In this document: positions 61,701 through 64,000 of the stretch, one piece after another | How positions within the stretch are numbered: the first letter of the stretch is position 1 | How the letters are laid out: each line of letters opens with the position of its first letter | Assembly: GCA_002483365.1 (NCBI GenBank) | Contig: DLHT01000011.1 | Span: 124,001 to 188,000, forward strand | Direction: 5' to 3' | DNA from: Cellvibrio sp. UBA7661 | GTDB lineage: Bacteria; Pseudomonadota; Gammaproteobacteria; Pseudomonadales; Cellvibrionaceae | DNA: 64,000 bases | The notes under the pieces: generated by a model | The model's input: the letters and a program-made list of their open reading frames with translations, nothing else | Told to the model about the DNA's origin: nothing | Databases searched by the model: none | Position numbers and translations under genes: made by a program

Positions 61701-62193
61701 TTCATCAGTCACAGATGTTGTTCCCGTTTCCAAACCGCTGCCGCTACTGGTAGCGGTCAGGTTTAACCGCTCCCGCTCTTTAGTGGTCTTTTATCGCTTT
61801 GCTTACAGCGTTTTTGCGCTAGCACTGCTGTTAGTCTTTTCCCCCTTTATTATCGAACAGCCTGCGTGGTTACTCTTATTCGCATGCTTATGCTGGGGAT
61901 TGTGGCGGGCCTATGGCCACTCACTTGCGCAAGAGCCCACAGGTTCTTTGGCGTTTACAGGAGGCAACTGGGAAGATGGGCGCTGGTTGTATGATTCTGC
62001 CAGTGAGCATGCGCCGGTATCCCTACAGCTGGCGGGCCCGGTTTTATGTTGGCCCTGGATTATCATCCTGCCGCTGCGCAATCCGCAAACCGCAAAAGTA
62101 ATCACACTTCCTATCTTTAGCGATGCGTTAACGGTATCAGACAATGCGTGCTTGCGCCGATGGCTGCAGGCATGCCTGATACCGAAAGGTTAA
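61666..62193 (+). CDS. CptA/YgfX-like membrane protein
   Basis: About 175 residues if started at GTG 61666 inside the sdhE 3' end; a TTG at 61651 is the alternative and there is no ATG in frame. Two transmembrane helices (FYRFAYSVFALALLLVFSPF, ...WLLLFACLCWGLW) are followed by a soluble domain and the C-terminal ACLRRWLQACLI pattern, as in E. coli YgfX/CptA. That protein was described as a cytoskeleton-targeting toxin paired with SdhE; later work centres on SdhE as a flavinylation factor. The role here is open. Confidence 0.7.
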   Translation: MQIPGFRKKTTDSSVTDVVPVSKPLPLLVAVRFNRSRSLVVFYRFAYSVFALALLLVFSPFIIEQPAWLLLFACLCWGLWRAYGHSLAQEPTGSLAFTGGNWEDGRWLYDSASEHAPVSLQLAGPVLCWPWIIILPLRNPQTAKVITLPIFSDALTVSDNACLRRWLQACLIPKG

Positions 62194-62201
62194 GACTCCT
62201 G

Positions 62202-63827
62202 TTAATAGTCCTTGCTGACAATCACATCCTGCCCGGCAAAATTGGTGGGCACCAGAATAGTGTCGCGTGCAATAGGTGATTTATCGGGGTAGTCCAGCGA
62301 GAAGTGCAAGCCACGACTTTCTTTGCGCTCGTTGGCCGAGCGGATAATCAACTCTGCAACCGTTGCAAGGTTGCGCAGTTCGATCAAATCGCTGCTGACA
62401 TTGTAATTGCTGTAATACTCGGCAATTTCTTTTTGCAACAGCTTGATGCGATGGGTCGCGCGCTCCAGCCGCTTATGGGTGCGCACAATCCCCACGTAGT
62501 CCCACATAAAGCGACGTAACTCGTCCCAGTTGTGGGAGATCACAACATCTTCATCAGAGTCCCTTACCCGAGACGTATCCCATTGGGGTGATAACTCCGG
62601 TGATTGGATCTTGTCCAATTTGGCAAGGATGTGTTGCGCTGCCGACTGCGCGTACACAATACATTCCAGTAGGGAATTACTGGCCATACGATTGGCGCCA
62701 TGCAATCCGGTGAACGAAGTTTCGCCTATCGCATACAAATGCTTCAAATCAGTTTGGCCATTGTTATCCACCATAATCCCGCCGCAGGTGTAATGCGCGG
62801 CCGGAACCACGGGAATGGCTTCTTTGGTGATATCAATCCCGAACTCAAGACAGCGGGCTTTCACTGTAGGGAAGTGCTCGCTGATAAATTCCTCGGATTT
62901 ATGGCTGATATCCAGGTAAACACAATCGCATCCCAGACGTTTGATCTCATGGTCAATTGCGCGTGCAACTATATCGCGCGGAGCCAGCTCTTCACGTTCA
63001 TCAAAGCGCGGCATAAAGCGTTCACCGCTGGGCAAGCGCAAATAAGCACCTTCACCGCGCAAGGCTTCGGTAATCAAAAAGTTTTTCGCGCGCGGGTGAT
63101 ACAGACAGGTCGGGTGGAATTGGTTGAACTCCATGTTGGCGACACGGCAACCTGCACGCCACGCCATAGCGATACCATCACCGCTGGCGCTGTCGGGGTT
63201 GCTGCTGTAGAGGTAGACCTTGCTTGCGCCGCCTGTTGCCAACACCACCACTTTGGCTTGAAACACATGGACTGCGTCATTTTTGTTGTCGAGCACATAC
63301 GCGCCGCTGCAGCGCAGTTTGCGCGAGTTGGCATCGGCCTGGGAGATCAGGTTGATCGCCACATGATGCTCAAAAATATCGATATTGGCTTGATTTTGGA
63401 CGCGCTCAATCAAAGTGGAATGCACGGCTTGGCCGGTTGCATCGGCGCTATGGATGATGCGCCTATGGCTGTGGCCACCTTCTTTAGTTAGATGGTAATC
63501 GCCGTTATTGTGCTCTTTGGTGAAGTTGACGCCCTGGTTAATCAGCCATTGGATTGCATCTTTGCTGCGTTCGACAGTAAAACGTACGGCATCTTCATGG
63601 CATAGGCCTGCGCCGGCAACCAGTGTGTCGGCGACATGGGCATCGATAGAGTCCTGATCATCGAGGACCGCGGCAATTCCCCCTTGGGCAAACCAGGTTG
63701 ACCCCAGATTGATTTCATTTTTACTCAAGACAGCAACTTTTGCTTGCTGTGCCAGACTGAGTGCCAGGGTAAGACCTGCGGCACCTGAGCCGATGACCAA
63801 AACATCGTATTGATAGTGTTTTTTCAT
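62202..63827 (-). CDS. nadB: L-aspartate oxidase
   Basis: A 541-residue FAD enzyme oxidising aspartate to iminoaspartate, the first step to quinolinate and NAD. Motifs: VLVIGSGAAGLTLALSLA (FAD), TWFAQGGIAAVLDDQDS, EGGHSHRRIIH, MEFNQFHPTCLYHP, LRGEGAYLRLPSGERFM, HYTCGGIMVD, and GLHGANRMASNSLLE, followed by a C-terminal helical domain. Divergent from the gene at the right edge. Confidence 0.96.
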   Translation of the reverse strand: MKKHYQYDVLVIGSGAAGLTLALSLAQQAKVAVLSKNEINLGSTWFAQGGIAAVLDDQDSIDAHVADTLVAGAGLCHEDAVRFTVERSKDAIQWLINQGVNFTKEHNNGDYHLTKEGGHSHRRIIHSADATGQAVHSTLIERVQNQANIDIFEHHVAINLISQADANSRKLRCSGAYVLDNKNDAVHVFQAKVVVLATGGASKVYLYSSNPDSASGDGIAMAWRAGCRVANMEFNQFHPTCLYHPRAKNFLITEALRGEGAYLRLPSGERFMPRFDEREELAPRDIVARAIDHEIKRLGCDCVYLDISHKSEEFISEHFPTVKARCLEFGIDITKEAIPVVPAAHYTCGGIMVDNNGQTDLKHLYAIGETSFTGLHGANRMASNSLLECIVYAQSAAQHILAKLDKIQSPELSPQWDTSRVRDSDEDVVISHNWDELRRFMWDYVGIVRTHKRLERATHRIKLLQKEIAEYYSNYNVSSDLIELRNLATVAELIIRSANERKESRGLHFSLDYPDKSPIARDTILVPTNFAGQDVIVSKDY

Positions 63828-63961
63828 TCAAGAAATCCGATCAGAGGAATCACAACCACAGTGAGGGAAAATGGAGTATTGGTTTGCTCGCAGTATACCA
63901 AGCCTCCGGTTTAATAACCCCGTATAATCGCATGATGAACTTTTTATGGCAGGTTTGGTCT

Positions 63962-64000
63962 ATGAGCGAGCAACTGCTGATAGGTTTACCCGATGGCCTG
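63962..64000 (+). CDS. Start of an unidentified gene cut by the window edge
   Basis: Thirteen codons (MSEQLLIGLPDGL) run off the right edge. ATG at 63962 is preceded by AGG nine bases away; in-frame ATGs at 63932/63935 could extend it. A TATAAT sequence at 63923-63928 may be its -10 element. Too little is present to name it. Confidence 0.4.
   Translation, partial: MSEQLLIGLPDGL

Noticed and set aside
62700..63491. 263-codon open frame on the plus strand
   Set aside because: It is antisense to nadB, has no ribosome site and no recognisable protein features.

Overview
The window looks like about 64 kb of chromosome from a gammaproteobacterium of the Cellvibrionaceae, most likely a Cellvibrio or close relative. 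Three things point there. The housekeeping gene order is the one I recall from Pseudomonas and relatives: rpsP-rimM-trmD-rplS, xerD-dsbC-hom-thrC, purM-purN/DUF2066-hda and arsC-wrbA-DUF2069. A 635-residue FabY-type ketoacyl synthase is present. There is also a lipoprotein GH9 glucanase with a serine-rich linker, alongside secreted sugar-oxidising enzymes. No rRNA, tRNA, CRISPR array, phage or insertion sequence was recognised.

Layout. 0-7.2 kb: a GntR/FadR regulator with a nested inverted repeat in front of it, a SapC-family protein, a short hibernation factor, an SDR epimerase-like protein, a small heat-shock gene with a sigma-32-like promoter and a duplicated ROSE-like RNA hairpin, an AraC/GlxA regulator and fabY. 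7.4-20.1 kb: core genes (rpsP operon, xerD, dsbC, hom, thrC, recJ, tesA and the ybbA/ybbP ABC system). 20.2-28 kb: a MATE transporter, then a six-gene minus-strand membrane glycosylation operon (GtrA, two GT2 enzymes, two large GT-C-like membrane proteins, DUF2304). One GT-C protein ends in an NPCBM domain and the other carries ten perfect 9-bp repeats. 28.2-35.6 kb: a small His/Cys-rich protein, a MerR regulator, dcd, a zinc-ribbon protein, slyD, a DUF3108 protein, purN, purM, a DUF2066 protein and hda.

35.6-47.5 kb is the accessory, sugar-related part: the GH9 enzyme, a decayed chemoreceptor pseudogene, a three-gene periplasmic sugar-oxidation operon (TIM-barrel protein, GMC flavoprotein with a three-cysteine Fe-S motif, Tat lipoprotein subunit), a sorbosone-dehydrogenase-like lipoprotein with two CxxCH haem sites, a secreted amidohydrolase and a membrane AraC regulator. 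47.5-55.9 kb: sppA, DUF2069, wrbA, a large palindromic intergenic element, arsC, a YihY-family protein, a CheY-like protein, avtA, a TIGR02647 protein and a DUF4380 protein.

55.9-59.4 kb is the most unusual stretch. Two flavin-type split-barrel proteins, one fused to GAF and a winged-helix-like domain, are divergent from a hemerythrin-like gene and a small haem-copper-oxidase-like membrane protein. The latter pair is preceded by a sigma-54-type promoter and three TTTAGG repeats spaced by 11 and 22 bp. I infer an oxygen, nitric oxide or redox response module. 59.4-64 kb: an HDOD protein, ygfZ, sdhE, a cptA-like gene, nadB and the first codons of a gene cut by the window edge.
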